64,000 bases of DNA from Fidelibacterota bacterium. Its GTDB lineage: Bacteria; Fidelibacterota; Marinisomatia; SCGC-AAA003-L08; TS1B11. The notes under the pieces were generated by a model. It saw nothing but the letters and a program-made list of their open reading frames with translations, had not been told where the DNA came from and did not search any database. Position numbers and translations under genes: made by a program. The DNA lies in NCBI GenBank assembly GCA_004124295.1, contig SCKI01000008.1, forward strand, positions 1 to 64,000. The letters are read 5' to 3'. Shown one piece after another: positions 53,636 through 63,049 of the stretch (position 1 is the stretch's first letter; the number at the start of each line of letters is the position of its first letter).

Positions 53636-56305
53636 GTGCCGCAGCCCCAGCCGGGGAAGGTTTACGAACCGGCCCAGGTCGAGCCCCATTGGTACCGGAC
53701 CTGGGAGGAGCGGGGCTATTTCCGCCCCTCCGATCAGGCCGCGGGCGAGCCCTTTACCATCGTCATCCCGCCGCCCAACGTCACCGGCATCCTGCACATG
53801 GGCCACGTGCTCGACAATACTATCCAGGATATCCTGATCCGCCGGGCCCGCATGCAGGGACGCCCCACCCTGTGGCTGCCCGGCACCGATCATGCCAGCA
53901 TTGCCACCGAGGCCAAGGTGGCCGCCCAGCTGCGGGAGGAAGGAATCGACAAACAGGACCTGGGCAGAGCGGCGTTCCTGGAGCGGGCCTGGGCCTGGAA
54001 AGAGCGCTACGGCGGCGCCATCATCGAGCAGCTCAAGCGGCTGGGCTGCAGCTGCGACTGGCAGCGCACCACCTTTACCCTGGACGAGGACTATTACGCC
54101 GCCGTCATCGAGGCCTTTGTGCGCCTGTACGAGGAAGGGCTGATCTACCGGGGTGAGCGGCTGATCAACTGGGACCCGCTGGGCCAGACCGCCCTGTCCG
54201 ACGAAGAGGTGATCCATCAGGAGGTGCAGGGGCAACTCTGGCACTTCGACTACCCGCTGAAGGATGGCAGCGGCAACATCAGCGTCGCGACCACCCGCCC
54301 CGAAACCATGCTGGGCGACACCGCCGTCGCTGTCCATCCCGATGACGAGCGCTATGCCGGCCTGGTGGGACAACTGCTGATTCTGCCGCTGGTCGGGCGG
54401 GAGATACCGGTCATCGCGGATAGCGCCGTCGATCCCGAATTCGGCAGCGGCGCGGTGAAGGTGACCCCGGCCCACGATCCCAACGACTGGGCCATGGGCG
54501 AGCGCCACGGCCTGGAAGTGGTCAACATCCTGGAGCCCGATGGTACGCTGAACGGCAACGTGCCGGCGCCGTTCGCCGGACTGGACCGGGAGGCGGCCCG
54601 CAAGGCAGTGGTAGAGGCCATGCAGAGCGCCGGCCACCTGCTGAAGGTGGAAGAGCATGTCCATAACGTGGGCCACTCCCAGCGCACCGGCGCCATGGTG
54701 GAGCCGTACCTGTCGACCCAGTGGTTCCTGAAGATGGAATCGCTGGCCGGGCCGGCCCTGCAGGCGGTGGAATCGGGGACCGTCCAATTCTACCCCGGCC
54801 GCTGGGTGAAGGTGTACCGCCACTGGATGACCCACATCCGGGACTGGTGCATCTCCCGGCAGCTCTGGTGGGGCCAGCGCATTCCGGCCTGGTATGGTCC
54901 CGACGGCGAGCTGTTCGTGGCCCGGACCGCCGAGGCAGCCCAGGCGCTGGCCCGGAAACACTATGGCGGGGCAGAGGGGGCCCTGGAGCAGGATCCGGAT
55001 GTGCTGGACACCTGGTTCAGTTCCTGGCTGTGGCCCCTGGCAACCCTCGGCTGGCCCGACGAGGAAGCCGCCGATCTGCAAAAGTTTTATCCTACCCAGG
55101 ACCTGGTCACCGGCCCGGACATTATCTTTTTCTGGGTGGCCCGGATGATCATGGCCGGCCTGAAATTTCGCCGGGAGGTCCCTTTTTCCACGGTCTATTT
55201 CCACGGCATTGTGCGGGACGGGAAAGGCCGCCGGATGAGCAAAAGCCTGGGGAATTCCCCGGACCCGCTGGAGCTCATCGACCGCTACGGTGCCGACGCC
55301 CTGCGCACCGGCATCATGCTGATCGCCCCCCAGGGGCAGGATATCCCCTTCTCGGAAAAATCGCTGGAGCTGGGCCGCAACTACATGAACAAGATCTGGA
55401 ACGCGGCCCGTTTCGTGCACCTGAACCTGGGCGACCGGCTCCCTCCGGCCCTGGCCGACCTGCCGGCCGAAAACCTCGATGTCACCGACCGTTGGCTGCT
55501 TTCCCGGCTGAACCGGATGTTGACGGCTGTGGAGCAGGCCTATGGCCGCTACCGGCTCAACGAGGTGGCCCGGCTCACCTACGATTTCATCTGGGCCGAC
55601 TACTGCGACTGGTACCTGGAGCTGGTCAAGGGCCGGCTGCAGGGTAGCGACAGCGCCGCCCGGGAGACCGCCCAGGCCGTCGCCGTCCATGTGCTGCGGC
55701 AGATACTGGCCCTACTGCACCCCTTCGCGCCGTTTATGACCGAGGAGCTCTGGCAGCGGCTCAAATCGGCGGACGAGCCTGACCTGATCGTCGCGCCGGC
55801 GCCCAGCCCCGATGCGGCCTGGCTGGATGCAGAGGCCGAGGCACAGGTACGGCTGCTGCAGGACGCGGTCACGGCCGTGCGCAGCACCCGGGCTGAAATG
55901 GGCATCCGCCCCGGCCAGACCGCCGACCTGTTGATCCGTGGGCCTGCCGCCGAGACCGGCTTTCTGCAAGGGCGCCTGTCCGACCTGCAGAGGCTGGCCA
56001 AAGTGGGCCATCTCAGCACCGGCGAAAGCCTGGAAAAACCGCCTCATTCGGCCACCGCAGTGGTCGGCGCGCTGGAACTGTTCATGCCCCTGGAGGGACT
56101 CATTGACATCGGCATCGAACGGGCCCGGCTGGCCCGGCAGATCGCCGAAATGGAGGGCCGGCTGACGGCGGTTAAGCAAAAACTGGACAACCCCGACTTC
56201 CTGGACCGTGCGCCGGCCGAGGTGGTGGCCCACGAAAAAGAGAAGCAGGCCAACTACGACGCCGGGCTGAAAAAGCTGCAGGTCAACTATCAGGCGCTTG
56301 CTTAA
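53636..56305 (+). CDS. valS: Valine--tRNA ligase
   Basis: 889 residues. Class I signatures HMGH (in GILHMGHVLDN) and MSKSLGN (in RRMSKSLGNSPDP), the WLPGTDHASIATEAKV region, the editing domain with TTRPETMLGDTAV, and a C-terminal coiled-coil arm (RQIAEMEGRLTAVKQKL) are all present. It charges tRNA-Val. The GTG at 53636 is the likely start, six bases after the previous stop. Length is normal. Confidence 0.97.
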   Translation: MPQPQPGKVYEPAQVEPHWYRTWEERGYFRPSDQAAGEPFTIVIPPPNVTGILHMGHVLDNTIQDILIRRARMQGRPTLWLPGTDHASIATEAKVAAQLREEGIDKQDLGRAAFLERAWAWKERYGGAIIEQLKRLGCSCDWQRTTFTLDEDYYAAVIEAFVRLYEEGLIYRGERLINWDPLGQTALSDEEVIHQEVQGQLWHFDYPLKDGSGNISVATTRPETMLGDTAVAVHPDDERYAGLVGQLLILPLVGREIPVIADSAVDPEFGSGAVKVTPAHDPNDWAMGERHGLEVVNILEPDGTLNGNVPAPFAGLDREAARKAVVEAMQSAGHLLKVEEHVHNVGHSQRTGAMVEPYLSTQWFLKMESLAGPALQAVESGTVQFYPGRWVKVYRHWMTHIRDWCISRQLWWGQRIPAWYGPDGELFVARTAEAAQALARKHYGGAEGALEQDPDVLDTWFSSWLWPLATLGWPDEEAADLQKFYPTQDLVTGPDIIFFWVARMIMAGLKFRREVPFSTVYFHGIVRDGKGRRMSKSLGNSPDPLELIDRYGADALRTGIMLIAPQGQDIPFSEKSLELGRNYMNKIWNAARFVHLNLGDRLPPALADLPAENLDVTDRWLLSRLNRMLTAVEQAYGRYRLNEVARLTYDFIWADYCDWYLELVKGRLQGSDSAARETAQAVAVHVLRQILALLHPFAPFMTEELWQRLKSADEPDLIVAPAPSPDAAWLDAEAEAQVRLLQDAVTAVRSTRAEMGIRPGQTADLLIRGPAAETGFLQGRLSDLQRLAKVGHLSTGESLEKPPHSATAVVGALELFMPLEGLIDIGIERARLARQIAEMEGRLTAVKQKLDNPDFLDRAPAEVVAHEKEKQANYDAGLKKLQVNYQALA

Positions 56306-56386
56306 CAAGTTGCCAATCATTAAGTTTCTTTAGTTTCCATCAGGAAAAATGTTGTTCCACTAAAACTGCTAACACCGGTGGTAATC

Positions 56387-57064
56387 ATGATTTTGACTGA
56401 TAGGCAAATCCGAGAGGCTCATGAAAATGGAAATATTGTCATTGAGCCGTTTGATGATGCGCAGGTCCAAGGGGCCACATATGATCTTCGTGTTGGGGAA
56501 TATGGTGCAACCACCACGACCAAAAGGAAAGTTAACATTAAAAATGATGGGGCGATTACTTTCTCACCAGGTGATTTTGGAATCGTTACTGTCCTAGAAG
56601 AATTGAAATTGGGAAATCAATATGTTGGTCGTTTTGGTTTGAGGTCAAAATATGCACGAAAAGGTCTAATTGCTACCACGGGACCACAAATTGATCCAGG
56701 GTTTCATGGCCGACTATTCATCGGAATAACAAACTTAACTCCACGTTCTGTCTCCCTACCGTATAAGGATGACTTTATTTCCGTAGAATTTCATAAGCTT
56801 GAAGAGCCGGCAAGCAAACCATATAGTGGCCCATATCAGGATAAGCTGGATTTGCGGCCCGAAGATCTTGAAGCTGTCTTGGAAAGCGAGGGAATGGCCT
56901 TGTCTGAAGTTATGATGCTGCTGCGATCGCTCAGTGCAAATGTATCAACCATGGCACAGACGCTTACGGGCCTGACGAGCGAATTCAAGGCATTCAAATG
57001 GACAGTCCCAATAATTGTAACTGTGGGCATTGCGGCTATAGGCATCATTGTTGCCATTAAATGA
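56387..57064 (+). CDS. dCTP deaminase-fold protein lacking the deaminase Glu, with C-terminal membrane anchor
   Basis: 225 residues. MILTDRQIREAHENGNIVIEPF and GATYDLRVG match the Dcd N-terminus; FGLRSKYARKGL (Ser87, Arg91) and IDPGFHGRLFIGITN match the nucleotide site. At the position of E. coli Dcd Glu138 (IDPGWSGCIVLEF) the residue is Gly113, so deamination is not expected. After residue 150 a helical linker (LEAVLESEGMALSEVMMLLRSL) leads to a membrane helix KWTVPIIVTVGIAAIGIIVAIK at the very end. ATG 56387 has GGTGG upstream. It is AT-rich compared with valS. A nucleotide-sensing or dUTPase-like role at the membrane, possibly in defence, is inference. Confidence 0.8.
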   Translation: MILTDRQIREAHENGNIVIEPFDDAQVQGATYDLRVGEYGATTTTKRKVNIKNDGAITFSPGDFGIVTVLEELKLGNQYVGRFGLRSKYARKGLIATTGPQIDPGFHGRLFIGITNLTPRSVSLPYKDDFISVEFHKLEEPASKPYSGPYQDKLDLRPEDLEAVLESEGMALSEVMMLLRSLSANVSTMAQTLTGLTSEFKAFKWTVPIIVTVGIAAIGIIVAIK

Positions 57065-57185
57065 GTTATCCCAGTCATCGAAGCCAGGACATTACCCGAT
57101 AGTTAATTTCAGCCACGCAACTGTACATTCTTTAGTATTCGTGATAAAGAGCTGCTTTTCAGCCTGACCCGGTTTAACTTTCACT

Positions 57186-57860
57186 ATGGCCCCCTTCACC
57201 ATTGATCAGGAGATGACCTTCGGCGACCTGCTGGCGTTCCGGCGGGAAAAGGCCGGCCTCACCCAGCAGGCCCTGGCGGACCGTCTCGGCATCCAGTATC
57301 AGCAGGTGAGCGCCTACGAGCGCAATGTGGCTTACCCCCGGAAGGGGCGGCTGATTCAGATCTGCGAAATCCTCAACGCCTCCTATGCCGACCTGGCCAA
57401 GGCCAAGTTCAGGACCCAGAATCCGGGCTTGCCGGAGGAGGCCTTTGCCTCCGAGCAACGCCGCCGCCTGCCGCCTATCCCGGTGATCGGCTTGGCCGCC
57501 GCAGGACAGGGGCTGTTTCCCAACCTCGATGACACGGCCACCGCAGCCGAGGAATATCTCGATCGCCCGGATGATCTCCGCGATGAACAGGTCTACGGCC
57601 TGCGGGTTTACGGCGACTCCATGACCCCCATCGTCAAGCCGGGGTCAATCGTCATCGCCTCGCTGGACTCGAGCTGCCACAACGGCGACCTGGCGGTGGT
57701 GGTGACCCACAACGGCGAAGCCATGATCAAGGTGGTCTATTTCAAGGGGGACATGTTGCAGCTCGTCTCCACCAACCCGGCTTTCCCGGACCGGGACATA
57801 CCCCGGGAAGAGGTGCTGCACCTGCACCAGGTGGTGCATATCCGCCTGGGCCGGATGTAG
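57186..57860 (+). CDS. XRE-family repressor with S24 (LexA/CI-like) autopeptidase domain
   Basis: 224 residues. N-terminal HTH (GLTQQALADRLGIQYQQVSAYE), linker, then an S24 peptidase: possible Ala-Gly cleavage site in GLAAAGQG, nucleophile Ser in YGDSMTPIVKPGS and general-base Lys in GEAMIKVVYFKGD. The protein should self-cleave under RecA-ssDNA or similar signals and derepress its targets. It lies 121 bases after the dCTP-deaminase-like gene; that AT-rich gap has no gene or clear operator. Confidence 0.9.
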   Translation: MAPFTIDQEMTFGDLLAFRREKAGLTQQALADRLGIQYQQVSAYERNVAYPRKGRLIQICEILNASYADLAKAKFRTQNPGLPEEAFASEQRRRLPPIPVIGLAAAGQGLFPNLDDTATAAEEYLDRPDDLRDEQVYGLRVYGDSMTPIVKPGSIVIASLDSSCHNGDLAVVVTHNGEAMIKVVYFKGDMLQLVSTNPAFPDRDIPREEVLHLHQVVHIRLGRM

Positions 57861-57916
57861 CTGCCGGGGGGACGAGGCCGGTGGGCCGTGGCCGTCTCGC
57901 GGTTGCAGGAATCCGT

Positions 57917-59194
57917 TTAGAAGCTGTACTTGAGGGCCACCGAAAGGTGGCTGAAGTCTTTCAGGCCGCCCAGCCGGCTGGCCTCATCGCCGCCCAGCAG
58001 GGTCAGACCCAGTTCCAGATCGAAGGCGTCTGCCAGATGGGCAGCCAGTCCGCCCCCCACCATCAGGCCCCCGTTATCCAGATCGATCAGTGCCTGGACC
58101 CGGAAGGTGTAGCGGGCATCGGCCAGCTCCATGCTGCCGGCGACCAGCAGCGCGTTCGGAGCGATGGCGGCAAAAGGCATACCCATCTTGGCCGGCAGAT
58201 TGTCCCGCTCGTTCATCTCCTCGGTCACCACCAGACCGGTCAACGGGTTGACCGTATCGTCGCCATCCAGACCGGTAATAATGCTGCCCAGGTACTGGAT
58301 CATCCAACTTCCGCCCGACCCTGAATAGTCACCCTGCAGCACGTACTGAAAATAGGGATTACGGACGAAGGGGTCATCGGCGTCGCGGTCTTCGGTAAGA
58401 AAATAGGCCCCCTCGGCCCGGATGGCCCAGTCGCCGATAAAGGTCACCAGATCGGCCCCGAATACCTGGGTCGGCAAATACCCTAACGGCCATACCGGGG
58501 AGAAGCCGGGATCAATTTCCGGCACGATGATACTGGGCAACCGGTCGAATCCGCGGAAATAGCTCAGTGAGACATCGAGTGACGAGAGGGGCAGGCGAGC
58601 GCGGATGCCCAGCTCGGTATTCGCCAGGGAACGCTCCGGAATAAGCAGCGGCAACGCCGCCAGCGCGGGAGGTGGCTCATCAAAGATGGGAAAATCCGGC
58701 TCGTTGATCGGCAGACGGTTGGGCTGAAATACCGGCGTCAACACCGCTTCGAGATTCAGATTGCCCAGGTAGAGATTGGCTGACAGGCTGAAGGTGCCGA
58801 TTTTCCGGTCGGTGCCGGGGAGGAACAGGTAGTAGAAATCGTAGGGATTGATGTTGTCGGTAGGGTTGTTGCCATCGGCGGCGCCCCAGGCCAGGATCTG
58901 TTTGCCGAGGCGGAAGTCGCCCAGGTCCGTAGAGAATTCGGCGTAGGCCTCGCGGAGCTGCGGCGTGGCAACATTGGTATCGAGCCGGTACTCCAGGGCG
59001 GTGCTGAAGTAGAGGCTCACACGGTCACCCCGCTGCTCCCCATTCAGCACCACGAAGCGGTGCGGCAGGGAAAGATAGCGCTGGTCCACCGTGAGCCGGA
59101 TCAGCGGGTTGAGTTCGCCGTGGAAAGCGATCTGCCCGGCGGCGCTCCCGGCCAAGGCCATGAAGGCAAGGACCACGCGCCCAAGAAACCTCAC
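57917..59194 (-). CDS. Outer-membrane porin-like protein (DUF1302/alginate-type) of RND operon
   Basis: 425 residues with a signal peptide (VVLAFMALAGSAAGQ). A long series of amphipathic strands and aromatic girdles ends in LSVALKYSF, a C-terminal Phe typical of outer-membrane barrels. LGKQILAWGAADGNNPTDNINPYDF resembles DUF1302-type barrels that accompany RND transporters and LolA-like proteins. It overlaps the LolA-like gene by four bases and is the last gene of the TetR-RND operon. Confidence 0.78.
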   Translation of the reverse strand: MRFLGRVVLAFMALAGSAAGQIAFHGELNPLIRLTVDQRYLSLPHRFVVLNGEQRGDRVSLYFSTALEYRLDTNVATPQLREAYAEFSTDLGDFRLGKQILAWGAADGNNPTDNINPYDFYYLFLPGTDRKIGTFSLSANLYLGNLNLEAVLTPVFQPNRLPINEPDFPIFDEPPPALAALPLLIPERSLANTELGIRARLPLSSLDVSLSYFRGFDRLPSIIVPEIDPGFSPVWPLGYLPTQVFGADLVTFIGDWAIRAEGAYFLTEDRDADDPFVRNPYFQYVLQGDYSGSGGSWMIQYLGSIITGLDGDDTVNPLTGLVVTEEMNERDNLPAKMGMPFAAIAPNALLVAGSMELADARYTFRVQALIDLDNGGLMVGGGLAAHLADAFDLELGLTLLGGDEASRLGGLKDFSHLSVALKYSF

Positions 59195-59952
59195 GGCAGC
59201 CTCCGCAGATTGCGCTCGTGGAACAGGCTCTCGTCAATGCCGGTGTCGACCTCGATATTGCTGAAGGTCAGCTCGGTGGTGTGGTTTTTCTGGATATTCT
59301 TCATCAGCATGCGGACCGGCAGCAGGTACGGGCCGAAGGGGGCCACCTCGGTGGTGCGCTCCTTCAGCAGTTCCCCGGACCGGTCGTAGAAGGCCTCATG
59401 GATCGCAATCAGGTCGCTCTGGCGGACCTTGGAGACGATGCGGCTGTAAGACGAGCGGAGCTTGGGCTTGGGCACGACCTCCAGAATCCAGACGGCATCT
59501 CCCTCAACCGCTTCCTCGCCCAGGAGCGTATAGCTGTAGTCTTCCAGGCTGCGGCTGGTCAGGTCCTCAAAGGAGAGGTCCGAGCCCATGAAGCTGTCGC
59601 CCCGCTTGCTGGTGGAGATGCGCCGCATGCGGCGGAAGCTGGGCAGCCACATGCGCATTTCGTCATCGCCGGAAGGGCGCTTGATGGTCAGAAAGGCGAC
59701 TCCCCGGTCGTCGGCCGGTGCCAGGAACCAGAGGATCATCAGATCTTCACCCTTCCGGGCCGAATGGACGGTGAGGGTACGGCTGCTGCCGGTGCGGGAG
59801 GTGAGGGTCATGGTCATGTCCGAGCGCATGTCGGCCGGGGCCGGGCGGCTGTCTGCCCGTTCGGCGATCTCGCGGCCCGTTTGGGCGCCCAGGAGACCCA
59901 CCAGCGCCGTCGCCAGGGCGATGGAGCGGAGGAGAGGATGGCGATAAATCAT
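59191..59952 (-). CDS. Outer-membrane lipoprotein-sorting (LolA-like) family protein
   Basis: About 253 residues from ATG 59952, which has AAGGAG upstream. A signal peptide (LLRSIALATALVGLLGAQ) is followed by the LolA-like domain (PF17131): MTLTSRTGSSRTLTV, MRMWLPSFRRMRRISTSKRG, FMGSDLSFEDLTSRSLEDY and SNIEVDTGIDESLFH. Such proteins accompany MmpL/RND genes and are thought to carry hydrophobic cargo across the periplasm; cargo unknown. Confidence 0.88.
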   Translation of the reverse strand: MIYRHPLLRSIALATALVGLLGAQTGREIAERADSRPAPADMRSDMTMTLTSRTGSSRTLTVHSARKGEDLMILWFLAPADDRGVAFLTIKRPSGDDEMRMWLPSFRRMRRISTSKRGDSFMGSDLSFEDLTSRSLEDYSYTLLGEEAVEGDAVWILEVVPKPKLRSSYSRIVSKVRQSDLIAIHEAFYDRSGELLKERTTEVAPFGPYLLPVRMLMKNIQKNHTTELTFSNIEVDTGIDESLFHERNLRRLP

Positions 59953-60008
59953 GGCGTGCTCCTTATGCATGGTGGGTCGAATCCGCTGCCTGGCCGGCGC
60001 CAACCGGC

Positions 60009-62285
60009 TCATGCGGTCACCTTGTGGCGCATGAGGTGGGTCAGGGTGGCCAGTATGGTCAGGGTGCCCAGGGCGCAGGAGACCATGGAGATAATCACCA
60101 GCCCCCCCATGTAGCCCATAGGCACAAACTCGGAAAAGAGCAGGGTCGAGAAGCCCACCGACACGGCCAGCACGTTGAGCAGGATCGGGTAGCCGACGTC
60201 GTTGATGGTGGCCAGGCCCACCTCGTCGCGGGGGATGCCGCTTTTGAGGAAGTGCCGGTACTGGGCGACGAAATGGACGGCGAAATCGACCCCCACACCG
60301 ATGATAATGGCGGTCAACAGGGCCGTGACGTGGTTTAGAGCCAGGCCAAACCAGCCCATCAGACCAAAATTGAGTATGATGGCGGAGGCCAGCGGGAGCA
60401 CGGCCAGCAGTCCCCAGCGCAGCGATTTGAAGAATATCCAGGAGAGAAGGATCACCAGGACCAGGGAAACGCTGAGGGACCGGAACGAACTGACGATGAG
60501 CACCTGGACGAAGTCCTGGATGAAGACCGGGAAGCCGGTGAGGCGGACCTGCAGGCCGTTGCCGGGCAGGTCATCGAGATAATCCCGGGTACGGTTAACG
60601 ATGCCCACCAACCCGCTGGTGCTGGTCTGCTTGACCGTGGCGGTGATCAGCGCCCGCTGGTAGTCATAGTCGACCAGGGCCGAGAAATCGTCGGGATCGC
60701 CGGACATGCTGTAAAGGGTGAGCAGGTTGGCGACCTTCGCCCGGGTATCGGGAATGATCTCGTACTGGGCGCTGTCATCCATGACGGTGCGGTGCAGTTT
60801 GCGGACAATATTTGCCAGCGACAGGGTGCTGCCGACGTAGTCCTCACTTTCGAGGTGGGTCTGGATGGATTCCATGGTTGTAAGGGAGGCCGGGGCTTTG
60901 ATATCACCGGTCACTTCCAGGGCCAGATTGAGGGAACCGGCAAAATGCTCATCAATGAACTCGATGCTCTGCCGGATCGGCGAGGTGGGTTTGAAAAAGG
61001 TGACGAAATTGACCTCCACCCGCACCAATGTGGCGCCAATCAGGGAGACCGCGACCAGCAGAGACCCCGCTGCCAGGATTGTTTTTGGACGGCGGAAGAC
61101 AAAGCCGCCCAGCCTGTCGACGATCTGCTCCAGCAGCCCGGCGCTTTTCAGGGCCCGGCCCGAAAGGTTCCAGCGGGCCATGGCCATCAGGCTGGGCAGC
61201 AGGGTTACCGATAGCACCCAGGCCCAGAAGATGCCGAAGGAGATGGCCACGCCATAGCCGGTCATCGCCCGCAGGGGGGCCGTGACCAGACTGATAAAGC
61301 CGGCCATGGTCGTGATGGAGGTGAGAAATATCGGCATCATCAGCACATCCATGGTCGCTCTTACGGAGGCCTGCACATCCTGGCGCACGCGTATCTCCCT
61401 GAAGAAGCGGGTAATGATATGGACGCCATCGGCCGTGGCAATGGTGAGCAGAATTATCGGCATGCTGCTGTTGAGCAGCGTAAAGTTGAATGAGTCGCTG
61501 CCGGTGAAACGGTAAACCCAGCCGAAGAAACCGATCATGCCGCCGGTGGAAAGACCGATCACCGCCAGAACCATCAGCAGTCCGGGGGCGCTGCGCAGAT
61601 TAATGAGCAGGATCAGGGCCAGTATGACCATCCCGATGCGGATAAGGTTGAAAACGTCCTTGCGCACCGTTTTGGACAGCACCCCGCGGATATAAGGCAT
61701 ACCGGCCAGGTTGATTTCCAGACCGTCCGGGATGATGGCCAGCACATCCTCCAGGGCGGTAGCCAGCTCCTCGTCGGTGGCGGATGTCGCCGGTATCACC
61801 GCCAGGGTGGCGTAGCTGCCGTCCGTGGAGAGCAGCCGTTCGCCGATCTCGGGATTGGCCTGCAGGTAGGCGGCCAGACCGGCAATCTCAGCCGGCGACA
61901 GATCCCGGGCAGGCATCAGGTCCCCCACTTCCATGAAACCGTCCACATTGTCAATCCGGGTCATCGAGGCCAGGCTCAGCACTTCGTCCACCGCCGGGTT
62001 GTCCTCCAGGTGCCGGGTCAGGTCCCAGATCAGCGCGAGCATCCGGGCACTGACAATGGGCCCAGCGCCACCAATGGCCAGCAACAGCGGCTCGGTTGCG
62101 CCGAACTGTGCCTCCACCTCGTTCCAGATAATCCGCGAGGGCATATCGCTGGGCAGCATCTTCATGATGTCGTCTTCAAAATTGATATAGCGGACGCCCG
62201 AGATGAGGGCCAGGCTCATAGCCACGGCAAGGACGGCGATTCGTTTGGGATACTGGAGGGTCAGGTTGATCAGGGCTTGTTTCAT
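60009..62285 (-). CDS. RND superfamily (MMPL-type) transporter
   Basis: 758 residues with twelve membrane helices in two repeats, each preceded by a periplasmic domain. The MMPL pattern is seen in GADFAVHF-like (GVDFAVHFVAQYRHFL), TVATADGVHIITRFFREI and SIISFGIFWAWVLSVTLLPSLMAM. It resembles the Patched/HpnN group that moves hydrophobic molecules. It starts 31 bases after tetR and precedes the LolA-like and porin-like genes, together a probable lipid or hydrophobe transport system. Confidence 0.92.
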   Translation of the reverse strand: MKQALINLTLQYPKRIAVLAVAMSLALISGVRYINFEDDIMKMLPSDMPSRIIWNEVEAQFGATEPLLLAIGGAGPIVSARMLALIWDLTRHLEDNPAVDEVLSLASMTRIDNVDGFMEVGDLMPARDLSPAEIAGLAAYLQANPEIGERLLSTDGSYATLAVIPATSATDEELATALEDVLAIIPDGLEINLAGMPYIRGVLSKTVRKDVFNLIRIGMVILALILLINLRSAPGLLMVLAVIGLSTGGMIGFFGWVYRFTGSDSFNFTLLNSSMPIILLTIATADGVHIITRFFREIRVRQDVQASVRATMDVLMMPIFLTSITTMAGFISLVTAPLRAMTGYGVAISFGIFWAWVLSVTLLPSLMAMARWNLSGRALKSAGLLEQIVDRLGGFVFRRPKTILAAGSLLVAVSLIGATLVRVEVNFVTFFKPTSPIRQSIEFIDEHFAGSLNLALEVTGDIKAPASLTTMESIQTHLESEDYVGSTLSLANIVRKLHRTVMDDSAQYEIIPDTRAKVANLLTLYSMSGDPDDFSALVDYDYQRALITATVKQTSTSGLVGIVNRTRDYLDDLPGNGLQVRLTGFPVFIQDFVQVLIVSSFRSLSVSLVLVILLSWIFFKSLRWGLLAVLPLASAIILNFGLMGWFGLALNHVTALLTAIIIGVGVDFAVHFVAQYRHFLKSGIPRDEVGLATINDVGYPILLNVLAVSVGFSTLLFSEFVPMGYMGGLVIISMVSCALGTLTILATLTHLMRHKVTA

Positions 62286-62316
62286 AGTGACTCCGAGTAT
62301 TTTTATTACAGGATTA

Positions 62317-62955
62317 TTAGGCCAATCTTTGCCGCACCCCGCCCATGATCATACCGACCACATGCGTACGGTTGTCGGGGTCCCGGACGGAGAGACCGTA
62401 GACATCGAGAATGTTCTCCATGGCCGGCTCGGTCAGAAAGGTGGCCACAATGGTTGACATGATGCTGACCACGGTGCGCACCACATCCTGGTAGGGGAGA
62501 TCGTCCCGCCCCACATAGGCCGCAAGCTTGGGCTCCCACAACTTGATGACTTCCGGCGCCTTGATCCGCAGGATGGGACCGATCCGGGGGGCTCCGGCGG
62601 CGAGCTCCCGGGCCATGAAAGCCCTCAGCCGGCCATTGCGGCTGGCCAGCAGGTCCCCGTAGATATCGAAAACGTTGCCCAGGGCGGTCTGCAGATCCGG
62701 CGCTTCCTCGATGGCCCGGGTCAGGCGGGCAAAGAGAGGCCGGGTCACCGCATTGAGGACCTGCTCGAAGAGGGTCTTTTTGTCCTCGAAGTGGTAGTAG
62801 AGCATGAACTTGTTCACCCCGGCCCGGCGGGCGATTTCGCGCATGTTGGCGCCGTCGAAACCTCCCTCGGCGAAGGTATCGATGGCCGATTCGAGGATGC
62901 GCTGGCGGTTTTTGGCCGTTTTTTCTTTGGTGCTCTCTTTCGGGCGGGGTGTCAT
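62317..62955 (-). CDS. TetR-family transcriptional regulator of the RND operon
   Basis: 212 residues. N-terminal HTH: RQRILESAIDTFAEGGFDGANMREIARRAGVNKFMLYYHF, with a ligand-binding helical C-terminal domain of about 150 residues. It is the first gene of tetR-RND-LolA-porin. Two ACCG/CGGT-type sites lie 26-75 bases upstream of its ATG, suggesting autoregulation of the operon by a hydrophobic ligand. Confidence 0.92.
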   Translation of the reverse strand: MTPRPKESTKEKTAKNRQRILESAIDTFAEGGFDGANMREIARRAGVNKFMLYYHFEDKKTLFEQVLNAVTRPLFARLTRAIEEAPDLQTALGNVFDIYGDLLASRNGRLRAFMARELAAGAPRIGPILRIKAPEVIKLWEPKLAAYVGRDDLPYQDVVRTVVSIMSTIVATFLTEPAMENILDVYGLSVRDPDNRTHVVGMIMGGVRQRLA

Positions 62956-62980
62956 GGTCAGGCTCCGAGCGAATATACCA

Positions 62981-63030
62981 ACCGTTCGGTCAATAAAACA
63001 AGCGTATTCTTGTACGAACGGTCAATAAAT
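62981..63030. promoter_or_regulatory. Paired TetR-type operator sites
   Basis: ACCGTTCGGTCAATAAA (62981-62997) and ACGAACGGTCAATAAAT (63014-63030) share CGGTCAATAAA and an ACCG-NN-CGGT half-palindrome (one mismatch in the second). They are 33 bases apart, directly upstream of tetR. Confidence 0.6.
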
Positions 63031-63049
63031 GGCTATTCCCAACAGGGAT

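Noticed and set aside
53282-55690. An 802-codon open frame on the minus strand opposite valS
   Set aside because: It is a high-GC shadow of valS: no domain, Gly/His/Pro-rich low-complexity translation, and valS on the other strand has every expected motif.
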